NCBI RefSeq assembly: GCF_004345325.1
Contig: NZ_SLVJ01000002.1
Location: 124,001 to 188,000 of the forward strand
Source of the DNA: Acinetobacter calcoaceticus
Lineage (GTDB): Bacteria > Pseudomonadota > Gammaproteobacteria > Pseudomonadales > Moraxellaceae
Length of the DNA stretch: 64,000 nucleotides
Direction: 5' to 3'
Shown here in pieces: positions 8,560 to 20,330 of this stretch (positions are counted from its first letter, which is position 1; the number at the start of each line of letters is the position of its first letter). Made by a program: the position numbers and the translations under genes. A model generated the notes under the pieces. That model ran no database searches and was not told the origin of the DNA. It saw only the letters and a program-made list of their open reading frames with translations.

Positions 8560-9315
8560 TTATATCGAGAAACCACCATCAATATTTAAACTGGCGCCAG
8601 TAATGTAGGCGGCAGATGGGCTACATAGGTAACTGACAAAATCCGCAATTTCACTGGCTTGGCCATAGCGACCTAGTGCGATCATCTGTTTTAAACCTTC
8701 AGCAAGCTCACCTTGATCTGGATTAAGATCAGTATTCACTGGCCCAGGTTGGACATTGTTGACGGTAATCTTGCGTGGCGCCAAATCTTGGGCAAGGGCT
8801 TTGGTCAAACCCACCAAAGCAGATTTACTCATCGCATAGGCGGTCGCGCCTTGAAATGGTACTCGCTCAGCATTGATACTGCCGATATTGATGATACGCC
8901 CATGCTCATTCATATGTTGGCTGGCAACTTGACTGGCGACAAATGCACTACGAACATTGACCGCAAAACTGCGATCAAAATCTTCTAAACTCAGGCTGTC
9001 GATCGGTGCCATCGCCAAAATCCCAGCATTATTCACCAAGATATCTAGATTTCCCCAAGTATTGACCACGGTTAAAATGGCATTTTTAACCGCATCCGCA
9101 TCAGCACTGTCTGCTTTGATGGCCAAGGCGCGGGTGCCCAAGCTTTGTAATGCTGCGACCAAGGCCTGTGCTTTTGCATCTGAGTTGACATAAGTGAATG
9201 CAACCGCTGCACCTTGTTCAGCCAACTTAAGTGCGATTGCAGCACCGATGCCACGGGCACCACCTTGGATAAACGCGATTTTAGATTTGAATGGCGCTGA
9301 TGTAGACACAGACAT
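8560..9315 (-). CDS. Short-chain dehydrogenase/reductase, 3-ketoacyl-reductase-like
   Basis: A classical SDR of 251 residues using NAD(P). The cofactor motif GGARGIG is at residues 18-24, NNAG at 95-98, catalytic Ser at 146, and YAMSK with Tyr160 and Lys164. The C-terminus ITGASLNIDGGFSI is typical of FabG-like enzymes. The substrate is unknown. ATG 9315 is chosen because GGGGAG lies seven bases upstream. It is divergent from the pca operon, in the position where pcaU sits in the well-studied A. baylyi cluster, so it may share control with that operon; that is inference. Confidence 0.85.
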   Translation of the reverse strand: MSVSTSAPFKSKIAFIQGGARGIGAAIALKLAEQGAAVAFTYVNSDAKAQALVAALQSLGTRALAIKADSADADAVKNAILTVVNTWGNLDILVNNAGILAMAPIDSLSLEDFDRSFAVNVRSAFVASQVASQHMNEHGRIINIGSINAERVPFQGATAYAMSKSALVGLTKALAQDLAPRKITVNNVQPGPVNTDLNPDQGELAEGLKQMIALGRYGQASEIADFVSYLCSPSAAYITGASLNIDGGFSI

Positions 9316-9706
9316 TTGTGATCTCCCCAATTAAATATACTGAACACTGCAAAATACAGCCAAATCATCCAGCATCATCGACTGATGATCGAGATTCGCT
9401 AAATAAAAATATAAGAATGTAGCAAAGAATATTTTAATTTCAATGCTTTGTTTCTATTGCTTGCAATATGCATGAGCGAAGCAAGGCTCTGAGTATGCGA
9501 TTCATTGTTCGATGATCGAACAAATTAACTGAGGAGCGCACAGAATCGCATTTAGTCGCTAGTAGTCGGCTTAGAAAAAGTTAAAAATGAATTCAGAGCG
9601 TCATGCTCAGATAAAAATGGATATATAGATTTGCTCGTAAATTTCGGATTTTAGTTTTATTGACGCATATAAAATAAATCCCGATAGCGCCCAGATGGAG
9701 TTGGAA
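9316..9706. other. Divergent regulatory region between the SDR gene and pcaI
   Basis: A gap of about 390 bases with no gene. It contains the operator-like palindrome at 9505-9523 and a weaker inverted repeat, TCATC-GACT-GATGA, at about 9375-9388. Promoters for both flanking units must lie here, but I could not pick convincing -35/-10 pairs. Confidence 0.6.
9505..9523. promoter_or_regulatory. Perfect 19-bp palindrome, likely IclR-family (PcaU/PobR-type) operator
   Basis: TTGTTCGATGATCGAACAA is a perfect palindrome around a central G. Its GTTCGAT half-site resembles the repeats bound by PcaU/PobR-type regulators upstream of pca genes in Acinetobacter, as far as I recall them. It lies about 185 bases before pcaI. 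The role as pca operator is inference from position and symmetry. Confidence 0.65.
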
Positions 9707-10366
9707 ATGATCGATAAGAGTGTCGCAAGTTTAGTAGAGGTTTTGTCTCAGATTAAAGACGGCGCACGCATCATGATTGGTGGTTTTGGTACTGCGGGTC
9801 AGCCTGCCGAGTTGATCGATGGCTTGATCGAACTTGGGGTCAAGGATCTGGTGGTGATTAATAACAATGCCGGCAATGGCGACTATGGCTTGGCCAAACT
9901 GATTCAATCCGGCGCAGTGGCTAAAATCATTTGTTCTTTTCCACGACAATCTGATTCTTATGTTTTTGATGAATTTTATCGTGCTGGAAAAATCGAACTA
10001 GAATTGGTACCACAAGGTAATCTGGCGTGTCGCATCCAAGCGGCAGGGATGGGCTTAGGCCCGATCTATACCCCAACAGGCTATGGGACTTTGTTGGCTG
10101 AGGGTAAACCGACCTTACATTATGAAGGCAAAGATTTTGTGTTGGAAAATCCCATCAAAGCAGACTTTGCCTTGATCAAAGCCCATCAAGGCGACCGTTG
10201 GGGCAATCTGATTTATCGTAAATCTGCACGTAACTTTGGCCCGATTATGGCCATGGCGGCAGAGGTGACCATTGCGCAAGTGTCTCAATTGGTGGCTTTG
10301 GGTGAACTTGATCCTGAACATATCGTCACCCCTGGGATCTTTGTGCAGCATGTGGTTGCGGTATAA
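9707..10366 (+). CDS. pcaI: 3-oxoadipate CoA-transferase subunit A
   Basis: About 219 residues. With PcaJ it moves CoA from succinyl-CoA to beta-ketoadipate, the second-last step of the beta-ketoadipate pathway. CoA-transferase family I alpha features are present: IMIGGFGTAGQPAELIDGL near the N-terminus and GRVxR-type basic stretches. The start is ATG at 9707, preceded by GGAG within the upstream in-frame ATG (9695), so the shorter form is preferred. It is the first gene of the pcaIJFBDKCHG operon. Confidence 0.92.
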   Translation: MIDKSVASLVEVLSQIKDGARIMIGGFGTAGQPAELIDGLIELGVKDLVVINNNAGNGDYGLAKLIQSGAVAKIICSFPRQSDSYVFDEFYRAGKIELELVPQGNLACRIQAAGMGLGPIYTPTGYGTLLAEGKPTLHYEGKDFVLENPIKADFALIKAHQGDRWGNLIYRKSARNFGPIMAMAAEVTIAQVSQLVALGELDPEHIVTPGIFVQHVVAV

Positions 10367-10446
10367 CACCTGTACTTAACCTCTTACAATGACAACCATA
10401 ATTAAAAGTCCATATAGCGTTTAACTGTGCGAAAAGGAGATTGCAA

Positions 10447-11160
10447 ATGAGCTACACGCATTTAACTCGAGATCAAATTGCTGAGCGTGTTGCTCAAGAC
10501 ATTCCTGATGGTGCCTATGTCAATCTGGGTATTGGTTTACCCACCAAGATTTCTGCATATTTACCTGCGGATAAAGATATCTTTCTGCATTCTGAAAATG
10601 GTCTACTGGCCTTTGGCCCGCCACCTGCCGAACAAGACCGTGATCCTGAGTTGATCAATGCCGGAAAGGAATATGTGACCATGCTACAAGGCGGTTCTTT
10701 TTTTCATCACGGTGATTCCTTTGCCATGATGCGGGGTGGGCATTTGGATATTTGTGTATTGGGTGCTTTTCAAGTCTCCGAACAAGGTGATTTGGCCAAC
10801 TGGCATACCGGTGCGGCTGATGCGATTCCGGCCGTGGGTGGGGCGATGGATTTGGCGGTTGGGGCAAAGAAAGTCTTTGTGATGACCGATCATGTGACCA
10901 AACATACTGAAGCCAAGATCGTAAAACAGTTGAGCTATCCTGCGACTGGACTGGCTTGTGTGGATCGGATCTATACCGACCTGTGCGTGATTGATGTGAC
11001 TGAGCAGGGCTTAGCGGTGCTTGAAATGGTCGATGGTTTAAGCTTTGTTGAGTTGCAAGCCCTTACTGGTGCAAGCTTAATCGACGCGACTCAAAGCTCA
11101 AAGAATCAAATCACAGCGACTCAAACGCTTGCAGCAACCACAACGCAGTCTGCGCTGTAA
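10447..11160 (+). CDS. pcaJ: 3-oxoadipate CoA-transferase subunit B
   Basis: About 237 residues, partner of PcaI. The catalytic glutamate is in the family motif SENG at residues 49-52 (Glu50), which forms the glutamyl-CoA thioester; the glycine-rich NLGIGLPTKI segment precedes it. ATG 10447 follows AGGAGA by six bases. The Thr/Gln-rich tail of about 25 residues looks disordered. Confidence 0.92.
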   Translation: MSYTHLTRDQIAERVAQDIPDGAYVNLGIGLPTKISAYLPADKDIFLHSENGLLAFGPPPAEQDRDPELINAGKEYVTMLQGGSFFHHGDSFAMMRGGHLDICVLGAFQVSEQGDLANWHTGAADAIPAVGGAMDLAVGAKKVFVMTDHVTKHTEAKIVKQLSYPATGLACVDRIYTDLCVIDVTEQGLAVLEMVDGLSFVELQALTGASLIDATQSSKNQITATQTLAATTTQSAL

Positions 11161-11185
11161 TCCAGCCTAAATCGGAACTTCTGAC

Positions 11186-12463
11186 ATGAATAAAAATTTG
11201 ATCAATGCCTATATCGTCGATGCAGTCCGCACCCCATTTGGTCGTTATGGCGGTGGATTGGCGCAGTTACGTGCTGATGATTTGGGTGCATTGCCAATAC
11301 AGGCCTTGATGCAGCGTCAAGCTACAGTGGATTGGACTGCAGTCGATGATGTGATCTATGGTTGTGCCAATCAGGCTGGTGAAGATAACCGCAACGTTGC
11401 GCGTATGTCGGCATTGCTTGCTGGTTTGCCCGTGCAAATTCCTGCTACCACGGTGAATCGTTTATGTGGTTCATCTTTGGATGCGATTGCTATGGCGGCA
11501 CGTGCGATTAAAGCCGGTGAAGCGGATTTGATCATTGCCGGTGGGGTCGAGTCGATGTCTAGAGCACCCTATGTGATGGGTAAATCGGACTCGGCTTTTG
11601 CGCGCAGCCAAAGTATGCAAGACACCACCATGGGTTGGCGATTTATTAATCCTAAACTCAAAGCTTTATATGGCGTGGACAGCATGCCGCAAACAGCGGA
11701 GCATGTGGCAGAACAATTTCATATTCAACGTGCTGATCAAGATCAATTTGCCTTGAACAGCCAACAGCGCTATGCGGCGGCACATGCAGCAGGCTTTTTT
11801 GATGCTGAGTTGATCGCCGTGAACATTACACTGAAAAAAGGCCAAACTCAGCAGTTGTTGCAGGATGAACATCCTCGTGCATCAACCAGCTTGGCGGCAC
11901 TCTCGCAATTGAAAGCAGTGGTCAAAGCCGAAGGGACGGTCACTGCAGGCAATGCTTCAGGAATTAATGATGGTGCGGCGGCGCTATTGATTGCCTCAGC
12001 GCAAGCATTACAGCGCTATCAACTCAAGGCACGTGGCAAGATCATTGCAGCCACCACGGTCGGAATTGAACCTCGGATCATGGGTTTTGCACCAGCACCG
12101 GCCATTGAAAAATTATTGGCACAAAGTGGTCTGAGCCTAGAGCAGATGGATGTGATTGAGCTGAATGAAGCTTTTGCTGCCCAAGCGCTGGCGGTGACGC
12201 GTGCTTTAGGGCTGAGTGATAGTGATCCTCGGGTCAATCCCAACGGTGGTGCGATTGCAATCGGTCATCCTCTGGGTGCATCGGGTGCGCGCTTGGTGAC
12301 CACAGCGTTGAACCAACTGGAAAATATTCAGGGTCAATACGCGCTTTGTGCCATGTGTATTGGGGTCGGACAGGGGATTGCGATGATTATTGAACGTGTA
12401 GTTGATCCGCACCCAGTACAGCAGACAGCGCAAAATGCTGATCAGCAGATTGAGTCGAAATAG
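11186..12463 (+). CDS. pcaF: beta-ketoadipyl-CoA thiolase
   Basis: A 425-residue thiolase that splits beta-ketoadipyl-CoA into succinyl-CoA and acetyl-CoA, the last step of the pathway. The nucleophile is Cys94 in NRLCGSS. The catalytic His lies in NPNGGAIAIGHPLGASGARL and the second Cys in CAMCIGVGQG. The family usually ends soon after that motif, near 400 residues; this one has an extra polar tail of about 20 residues rich in Gln. It is 12 bases upstream of pcaB. Confidence 0.93.
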   Translation: MNKNLINAYIVDAVRTPFGRYGGGLAQLRADDLGALPIQALMQRQATVDWTAVDDVIYGCANQAGEDNRNVARMSALLAGLPVQIPATTVNRLCGSSLDAIAMAARAIKAGEADLIIAGGVESMSRAPYVMGKSDSAFARSQSMQDTTMGWRFINPKLKALYGVDSMPQTAEHVAEQFHIQRADQDQFALNSQQRYAAAHAAGFFDAELIAVNITLKKGQTQQLLQDEHPRASTSLAALSQLKAVVKAEGTVTAGNASGINDGAAALLIASAQALQRYQLKARGKIIAATTVGIEPRIMGFAPAPAIEKLLAQSGLSLEQMDVIELNEAFAAQALAVTRALGLSDSDPRVNPNGGAIAIGHPLGASGARLVTTALNQLENIQGQYALCAMCIGVGQGIAMIIERVVDPHPVQQTAQNADQQIESK

Positions 12464-12475
12464 GGAGCCCATAGC

Positions 12476-13828
12476 ATGAGCCAGTTATATGCCAGCTTGT
12501 TTTATCAAAAGGAGGTCACGGCGATCTTTCGTGATCAAGCCTTACTCAATTATATGTTACACACCGAGGCAGCTTTGGCGCGGGCGCAAGCCAGCTTAGG
12601 GATTATCCCAACGGCTGCTGCTGAAGTGATCAGTCGCGTTGCAACTGAACAGGGTGTGGATGCGCTAGATCTGGATGCTTTGGCTGAGGCCACGGCATTG
12701 GCAGGCAATATTGCGATTCCCTTTGTCAAGCAGTTCACCCAAGCGGTTCATGCCGTTGATGCAGATGCCGCACGTTATGTGCATTGGGGGGCGACCAGTC
12801 AAGATATTTTGGATACCGCTTGTGTATTGCAATCGCGTGATGCACTGCAGGTGGTTGAATCGCAATTGCAGCAACTTTATGCAGCAGCATTGGATTTGGC
12901 GCAAACGCATCGTGCTCAAGTGATGATGGGACGAACTTGGTTACAGCAAGCATTGCCGATCACTTTGGGCTTTAAAGCAGCGCGATGGGCCAGCAGTATC
13001 AAGCGTGATTTGGATCGTGTGGCCGAGATTAAGCCACGGGTCTTAACCGTACAATTGGGTGGGGCTGTTGGCACCTTGGCCTCATTGCTGGATCAAGGCA
13101 GCGCCGTGGTTGCCGCATTTGCAGCAGAACTTGATTTGGCGATCCCTTGCTGTACATGGCATGGCGAACGTGATCGGATTGTGGAACTGGGTTCAACTTT
13201 GGCCATCATCGTGGGCAATACCGGGAAAATGGCGCGGGATTGGTCGTTGATGATGCAGACCGAAATCGGCGAAGTCTATGAACCGACGGCAAAAGGACGC
13301 GGTGGGTCATCGACCATGCCACATAAACGTAATCCTGTGGCAGCGGCATCGATCTTGGCGGCAGCCAATCGAGTACCAGCACTGATGTCGAGTCTGTATC
13401 AAAGTATGGTGCAAGAACATGAGCGCAGTTTAGGTGCCTGGCATGCTGAATGGTTGGCATTACCTGAAATCTTTGAACTGTGTGCTGGTGCATTGCAACG
13501 TAGCATTGAGGTGTTGCAGGGTTTAGAGGTCAATCCACAGCATATGCAGCGCAATATTGAATGTACCCAAGGCCTCATCATGGCCGAAGCACTGATGATG
13601 GCACTGGCACCTAAAATGGGACGTTTAGATGCCCATCACTGGGTGGAACAAGCCTGCTTACAGGCCGTGCAGCAACAGCGCCATTTAAAATCGGTGGTTG
13701 CAGAAATTGAGCAAGTACAGCAGCTATTGAGTCAGGATGAATTGGAGCAAATCTTTGATCCTGCGGCCTATCTGGGCAATCTCCAACAACAAATTGATGC
13801 GGTACTGCGGGAAGCCAAAGGGAAGTGA
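12476..13828 (+). CDS. pcaB: 3-carboxy-cis,cis-muconate cycloisomerase
   Basis: A 450-residue member of the fumarase/aspartase superfamily that lactonises 3-carboxymuconate to 4-carboxymuconolactone. The superfamily signature GSSTMPHKRNPV is present, as is the substrate-region motif WGATSQDILDTA. ATG 12476 follows AGGGAG. Its stop codon is only one base from the start of pcaD, which suggests translational coupling. Confidence 0.93.
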   Translation: MSQLYASLFYQKEVTAIFRDQALLNYMLHTEAALARAQASLGIIPTAAAEVISRVATEQGVDALDLDALAEATALAGNIAIPFVKQFTQAVHAVDADAARYVHWGATSQDILDTACVLQSRDALQVVESQLQQLYAAALDLAQTHRAQVMMGRTWLQQALPITLGFKAARWASSIKRDLDRVAEIKPRVLTVQLGGAVGTLASLLDQGSAVVAAFAAELDLAIPCCTWHGERDRIVELGSTLAIIVGNTGKMARDWSLMMQTEIGEVYEPTAKGRGGSSTMPHKRNPVAAASILAAANRVPALMSSLYQSMVQEHERSLGAWHAEWLALPEIFELCAGALQRSIEVLQGLEVNPQHMQRNIECTQGLIMAEALMMALAPKMGRLDAHHWVEQACLQAVQQQRHLKSVVAEIEQVQQLLSQDELEQIFDPAAYLGNLQQQIDAVLREAKGK

Positions 13829-13829
13829 T

Positions 13830-14618
13830 GTGAAAAAGTTGATTCGTAATCGTCATGGAAAAAATTTGTCTGTACAGATCGATGGTCAAGCAGATGCACC
13901 AGTGATTTTGTTTTCCAATTCATTGGGCACCGATCTGGGAATGTGGGATGCACAACTACAGTCTTTGCAACAGCATTATCAGATTGTACGTTATGACACT
14001 CGCGGTCATGGCCGCAGTGATGTGATCAATCACAGCACTTTGCAAGGCTTAGGTGAAGATGTCATCGATATCATGAACAAACTTGATATTGATCAGGCGC
14101 ATTTTTGTGGCATTTCTATGGGTGGCATCACTGGACTGTGGTTGGGTCTGCATGCCAGTGAGCGTTTTAAAAGCATTACGGTTGCTAACACTGCAGCCAA
14201 AATTGGTCAACCTGAGGCATGGTTAAGTCGCGCTGAACAGGTGCGGGAAAGTGGCTTAGCTGATTTGGTACGCACCACGCATAGCCGTTGGTTCAGTGAG
14301 AATTTTGATCATCATAATCATGCCTTGGCTCAGCAAACCATTCAAAGTCTGGCCAAAACCCGTGTTGAGGGCTATGCCCAAAGCTGTATGGCTTTGGCCG
14401 AGGCTGATCTACGTGCAGACTTGGCGCAGATAAAACTGCCAATGCTGGTGATCTGTGGCAGTGAAGACCCCGTCACCACCATCGCGGATGGCGAATTTAT
14501 CAATCTACATGTGGCGCAGAGCGAATTGATTCAATTGCCTGCTTCGCATCTGTCCAATATCGAGTGTGCCGATTTATTTAGTCAAACACTGAAGCATTTT
14601 ATACAACAGCAGGCCTAA
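13830..14618 (+). CDS. pcaD: beta-ketoadipate enol-lactone hydrolase
   Basis: A 262-residue alpha/beta hydrolase that opens 3-oxoadipate enol-lactone. The triad is readable: Ser96 in CGISMGG, Asp213 in CGSEDPVT and His240 in PASHLSN; the oxyanion loop FSNSLGTDLGMWD is near residue 28. The start is GTG at 13830, right after the pcaB stop, with GGGAAG overlapping the pcaB end. The open frame extends upstream inside pcaB, but that part has no homology. Confidence 0.92.
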   Translation: MKKLIRNRHGKNLSVQIDGQADAPVILFSNSLGTDLGMWDAQLQSLQQHYQIVRYDTRGHGRSDVINHSTLQGLGEDVIDIMNKLDIDQAHFCGISMGGITGLWLGLHASERFKSITVANTAAKIGQPEAWLSRAEQVRESGLADLVRTTHSRWFSENFDHHNHALAQQTIQSLAKTRVEGYAQSCMALAEADLRADLAQIKLPMLVICGSEDPVTTIADGEFINLHVAQSELIQLPASHLSNIECADLFSQTLKHFIQQQA

Positions 14619-14675
14619 GCCTAATTGCAATACATTAAAACACTTAGCAATACCTAAGCGTCTCAGGAGAGTCAT

Positions 14676-16010
14676 ATGCTTAAAACAGGGATGAATGCGC
14701 AGGAACTTATCGATAACGCTGCATTTAGTAAGTACCAATGGTTGATTGCCATCATTTGTTTTTTAATTGTCTTTGTCGATGGTATAGACACCGCAGCTAT
14801 GGGGTATATCGCACCAGCATTGGCTCAAGAGTGGGGCATCGATCGCTCCTTGCTTGGGCCAGCAATGAGTGCGGCCTTGGGCGGTATGATTATTGGTGCC
14901 TTGGTCTCTGGACCAGTGGCTGACCGTTTTGGACGTAAAATCGTTCTGGCGAGTGCCATGCTGGTGTTTGGTGGTTTTACCCTGGCCTGTGCTTATGCCA
15001 ATAATCTGGATCAATTGGTGATTTTCCGCTTCTTGACTGGGATTGGACTCGGTGCAGCAATGCCGAATGCCACCACATTATTTTCAGAATACTGCCCAGC
15101 CCGAATTCGCTCCTTATTGGTCACTTGTATGTTCTGTGGCTTTAACTTGGGCATGGCGATTGGTGGCTTTTTTAGTGGTTGGTTGATTCCAGCCTATGGT
15201 TGGCACAGCCTGTTTTTAATCGGTGGTTGGGCGCCATTAATCCTTATGCTGTTGGTGATTTGCTTTTTACCTGAGTCCTATCGCTATCTCATCGTCAAGG
15301 GTGGCCATGATCAAAAAGTACGTCAAATCCTCAGCCGTATTGCACCAACTCAAGTGCAGCATGCCACTACGTTTCATGTGCCAGAAGAAAACAATGCCAA
15401 GGAAAACAAAAAATCCGTATTTGGCCTGTTGTTTTCAAAGACCTATGCCAAAGGCACGCTGTTGTTATGGCTGACTTATTTCATGGGTTTAGTGATTATT
15501 TACTTACTCACCAGTTGGTTACCGACCTTGATGCGTGAAACAGGCGCGACCATGGAACGTGCAGCATTTATTGGCGGCATATTTCAGTTTGGTGGAGTGC
15601 TGAGCGCATTGTTCATCGGATGGGCCATGGATCGCTTTAACCCGAACCGTGTCATTGCCACCTTCTATTTTTCTGCAGGGGTGTTTGCCTTTTTGGTGGG
15701 TCAAAGCCTTGGTAATCCAACTTTATTGGCAGTGTTTATCCTCTGTGCGGGCATGGCTGCAAATGGTGCCCAGACAGCAATGCCGGTATTAAGTACTCGT
15801 TTTTATCCAACCCAATGTCGTGCTACTGGTGTGGCGTGGATGTCTGGGATTGGGCGCTTTGGTGCCGTGTTTGGCGCGTGGATCGGTGCGGTATTGCTCG
15901 GACATCAATGGTCATTTAGTTCGATCTTGTCGATGTTAATGATCCCTGCGACTGCTGCTGCGATTGCCATACTGATTAAATCATATGTTGCACATACCGA
16001 TGCAAGTTAA
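14676..16010 (+). CDS. pcaK: 4-hydroxybenzoate/protocatechuate transporter, MFS
   Basis: A 444-residue inner-membrane symporter of the aromatic acid:H+ family. About 12 membrane segments are visible. The family signature DGxD appears as FVDGIDTAAMGYIAPALAQEWG in the first helix, and the loop 2-3 motif is GPVADRFGRKIVL. It brings 4-hydroxybenzoate or protocatechuate into the cell for the surrounding enzymes. CAGGAGA lies upstream of ATG 14676. Confidence 0.9.
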   Translation: MLKTGMNAQELIDNAAFSKYQWLIAIICFLIVFVDGIDTAAMGYIAPALAQEWGIDRSLLGPAMSAALGGMIIGALVSGPVADRFGRKIVLASAMLVFGGFTLACAYANNLDQLVIFRFLTGIGLGAAMPNATTLFSEYCPARIRSLLVTCMFCGFNLGMAIGGFFSGWLIPAYGWHSLFLIGGWAPLILMLLVICFLPESYRYLIVKGGHDQKVRQILSRIAPTQVQHATTFHVPEENNAKENKKSVFGLLFSKTYAKGTLLLWLTYFMGLVIIYLLTSWLPTLMRETGATMERAAFIGGIFQFGGVLSALFIGWAMDRFNPNRVIATFYFSAGVFAFLVGQSLGNPTLLAVFILCAGMAANGAQTAMPVLSTRFYPTQCRATGVAWMSGIGRFGAVFGAWIGAVLLGHQWSFSSILSMLMIPATAAAIAILIKSYVAHTDAS

Positions 16011-16022
16011 GAGGAATAGCAA

Positions 16023-17191
<1,169 letters not shown>

Positions 17192-17208
17192 TCGCTGAGG
17201 GAAAGAAC

Positions 17209-17838
17209 ATGAAAAGTTGGAATTTTGAAGTGTTGCATGAAACACCATCACAAACTGGTGGGCCATATGTGCATATCGGTTTATTGCCGCAGCAAGCAGG
17301 CATTGAGGTCTTTGAGCATAATTTTAACAATCAGTTGCTTGAAACCCAGACCCAAGGTCAGCGGATTCGATTGGAAGGTCAAGTTTTTGATGGCCTGGGT
17401 TTACCCTTAAAAGACGTATTGTTGGAAATTTGGCAAGCCGATGCCAAGGGGGTTTATCCGAGTGAGGCTGATTTTCAAGGTAAAATCGCCGATCCACATT
17501 TCCAAGGCTGGGGACGTGCTGGCGCTGATTTTGAAACTGGTTTTTGGCATTTTAATACCGTTAAGCCTGGTTCAGTGCCTGGGCGTAAAGGCTCAACCCA
17601 AGCGCCACATATTAACCTAATGATTTTTGCCCGTGGTATCAATCTTGGTTTACATACCCGTGTGTATTTTGATGATGAGATCGAGGCCAATGCCCAAGAT
17701 CCTGTACTCAATAGCATCGAATGGCAACCACGCCGTGCAACCTTGCTGGCGAAACGTGAACAACGTGGCGATGAGCTGGTGTATCGTTTTGATATCCGCA
17801 TTCAAGGTGAAGATGAAACCGTCTTCTTTGATATCTAA
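17209..17838 (+). CDS. pcaG: Protocatechuate 3,4-dioxygenase alpha subunit
   Basis: A 209-residue partner of PcaH. It has the same intradiol dioxygenase fold (LEIWQADAKGVYPSE, GSVPGRKGSTQAPHINLMIFARG) but lacks the iron-ligand pattern, as expected for the alpha chain. It is the last gene of the pca operon. Confidence 0.94.
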   Translation: MKSWNFEVLHETPSQTGGPYVHIGLLPQQAGIEVFEHNFNNQLLETQTQGQRIRLEGQVFDGLGLPLKDVLLEIWQADAKGVYPSEADFQGKIADPHFQGWGRAGADFETGFWHFNTVKPGSVPGRKGSTQAPHINLMIFARGINLGLHTRVYFDDEIEANAQDPVLNSIEWQPRRATLLAKREQRGDELVYRFDIRIQGEDETVFFDI

Positions 17839-17897
17839 AGGGTTTGATATCTAAAGTGTGGGATCGTTAAAGAGCTGAATCTATCGGCTCAAGGGAA

Positions 17898-17916
17898 TGA
17901 GGAGCTATGCTCCTCA
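17898..17916. terminator. Hairpin between pcaG and pobR
   Basis: TGAGGAGC-TAT-GCTCCTCA is a perfect hairpin between the convergent pcaG and pobR ends. Only a weak T-rich stretch follows on the plus strand, so it may be a terminator or simply an mRNA 3-prime stabiliser. Confidence 0.45.
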
Positions 17917-17925
17917 AACGCTTTC

Positions 17926-18735
17926 TTAAAGTATGGCGCGTATTTCTAAAGCAGTATTCATGAGTAACGGTAAAACCGTGTTGAGCAAGTGCGCTTCGGT
18001 GACTTTGTGGGTCTGGGAAATGCAATTCAGTGCCGCAACGGTATGGCCCTTGATATCCACCAATGGAACAGCAATGGCGATGACCCCAAGTTCATGTTCC
18101 TCACGAGAAAGACAATAATCCTGTTGAGCGATCTGCTTTAAATTGCTGAGAAATAGCAACGGATCTTGGAGGGTTAATGCCGTGAGACGTTTTAATCCAT
18201 GACGTTGTAGCCAAAGGATTTGTTCATGTTCCGCTGCGCAGGCCAATAATATTTTACCCGTTGATGTGGCGTGTGCAGGCAGTCGATTTCCCAGATGCAT
18301 GCCAAATGGAGTGATGCGCAAATCCTCTTGCTGTGGCGCATAACTCCGTGCGATGGGCACCACTTCGTTGGCATCGAGTACTGCAACAGAGTAGGTCAAA
18401 CCCGTTTGCGCACTGAGCCGATTGAGGATCGGTTGGGCAATCTTGGACAAATGCGAAGTGTTGAGATAGGCACTGGAAAAACGTAACACTTTATGGGTGA
18501 GCCAGAAATAATGCTCATCACTGTCTAAATAGCCTAAGAATTTTAAAGTTTTCAGATAACGCCGTGCTGCAGTGCGACTTAGCTCAGTTTTTTCTGCAAC
18601 TTGAGTGACGTTCAGTTTTTGTCTTTCACCACTAAACGCCTCCAACAAACTCAAGCCTTTGGCAAAGGACATAACAAAATCATCCTGTTTGATCAATTCA
18701 CCTGTGTCTTCATTTTTAATGTCATCTGTGCGCAT
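17926..18735 (-). CDS. pobR: IclR-family activator of 4-hydroxybenzoate catabolism
   Basis: A regulator of about 269 residues. The N-terminal winged helix-turn-helix (LNVTQVAEKTELSRTAARRYLKTLKFLGYL) is followed by the IclR effector domain. Family members PobR and PcaU sense 4-hydroxybenzoate or protocatechuate. Divergence from pobA and the length fit PobR. ATG 18735 is chosen because AAGGAG lies five bases upstream. No pcaU-like gene is seen next to pcaI, so this protein might also act on the pca operon; that is inference. Confidence 0.88.
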   Translation of the reverse strand: MRTDDIKNEDTGELIKQDDFVMSFAKGLSLLEAFSGERQKLNVTQVAEKTELSRTAARRYLKTLKFLGYLDSDEHYFWLTHKVLRFSSAYLNTSHLSKIAQPILNRLSAQTGLTYSVAVLDANEVVPIARSYAPQQEDLRITPFGMHLGNRLPAHATSTGKILLACAAEHEQILWLQRHGLKRLTALTLQDPLLFLSNLKQIAQQDYCLSREEHELGVIAIAVPLVDIKGHTVAALNCISQTHKVTEAHLLNTVLPLLMNTALEIRAIL

Positions 18736-18787
18736 GACCACTCCTTGTGCGGATGATTTTTAATGTTATTCAAGTATCGATGATTCA

Positions 18788-18804
18788 CTGTCCGATAGGC
18801 GGAC
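18788..18804. promoter_or_regulatory. Operator-like palindrome in the pobR-pobA intergenic region
   Basis: TGTCCG-ATAGG-CGGACA is an inverted repeat between the divergent pobR and pobA starts, with a related ATCGATGAT stretch just upstream. Position and symmetry fit a PobR binding site that would activate pobA and autoregulate pobR. Confidence 0.6.
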
Positions 18805-18895
18805 AATGATAGCAGAAATCGGCAGCTAACGCTTTGGAGATATAGCTCTAAGGGGTTAAAGAAAATACATTAATCTCTATGCAATGGAGATATAA

Positions 18896-20104
<1,209 letters not shown>

Positions 20105-20136
20105 ATTGATCTGTAAATGCTGTATGGCACTTTTAA

Positions 20137-20177
20137 ATAACCCCGAATTTCGCTGTGAATCGAAATTTGGGGTTATT
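20137..20177 (+). terminator. Intrinsic terminator after pobA
   Basis: A stem formed by AATAACCCCGAATTTCG and CGAAATTTGGGGTTATT, with an eight-base loop, is followed by TTT. It is well placed 33 bases after the pobA stop. Confidence 0.8.
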
Positions 20178-20330
20178 TTCATTTCAATAGGATCAGCACG
20201 CGGTTATAAATAATCTGTATGATCTAAAATGTTTAGCAAAAATAAAGCGTTTGCAACAAATATGGGGATGTTGAGCGTCACAATATCCCCTGTTCATGAA
20301 AGTGACGAGTGATACAAATGAGAGTGATCT

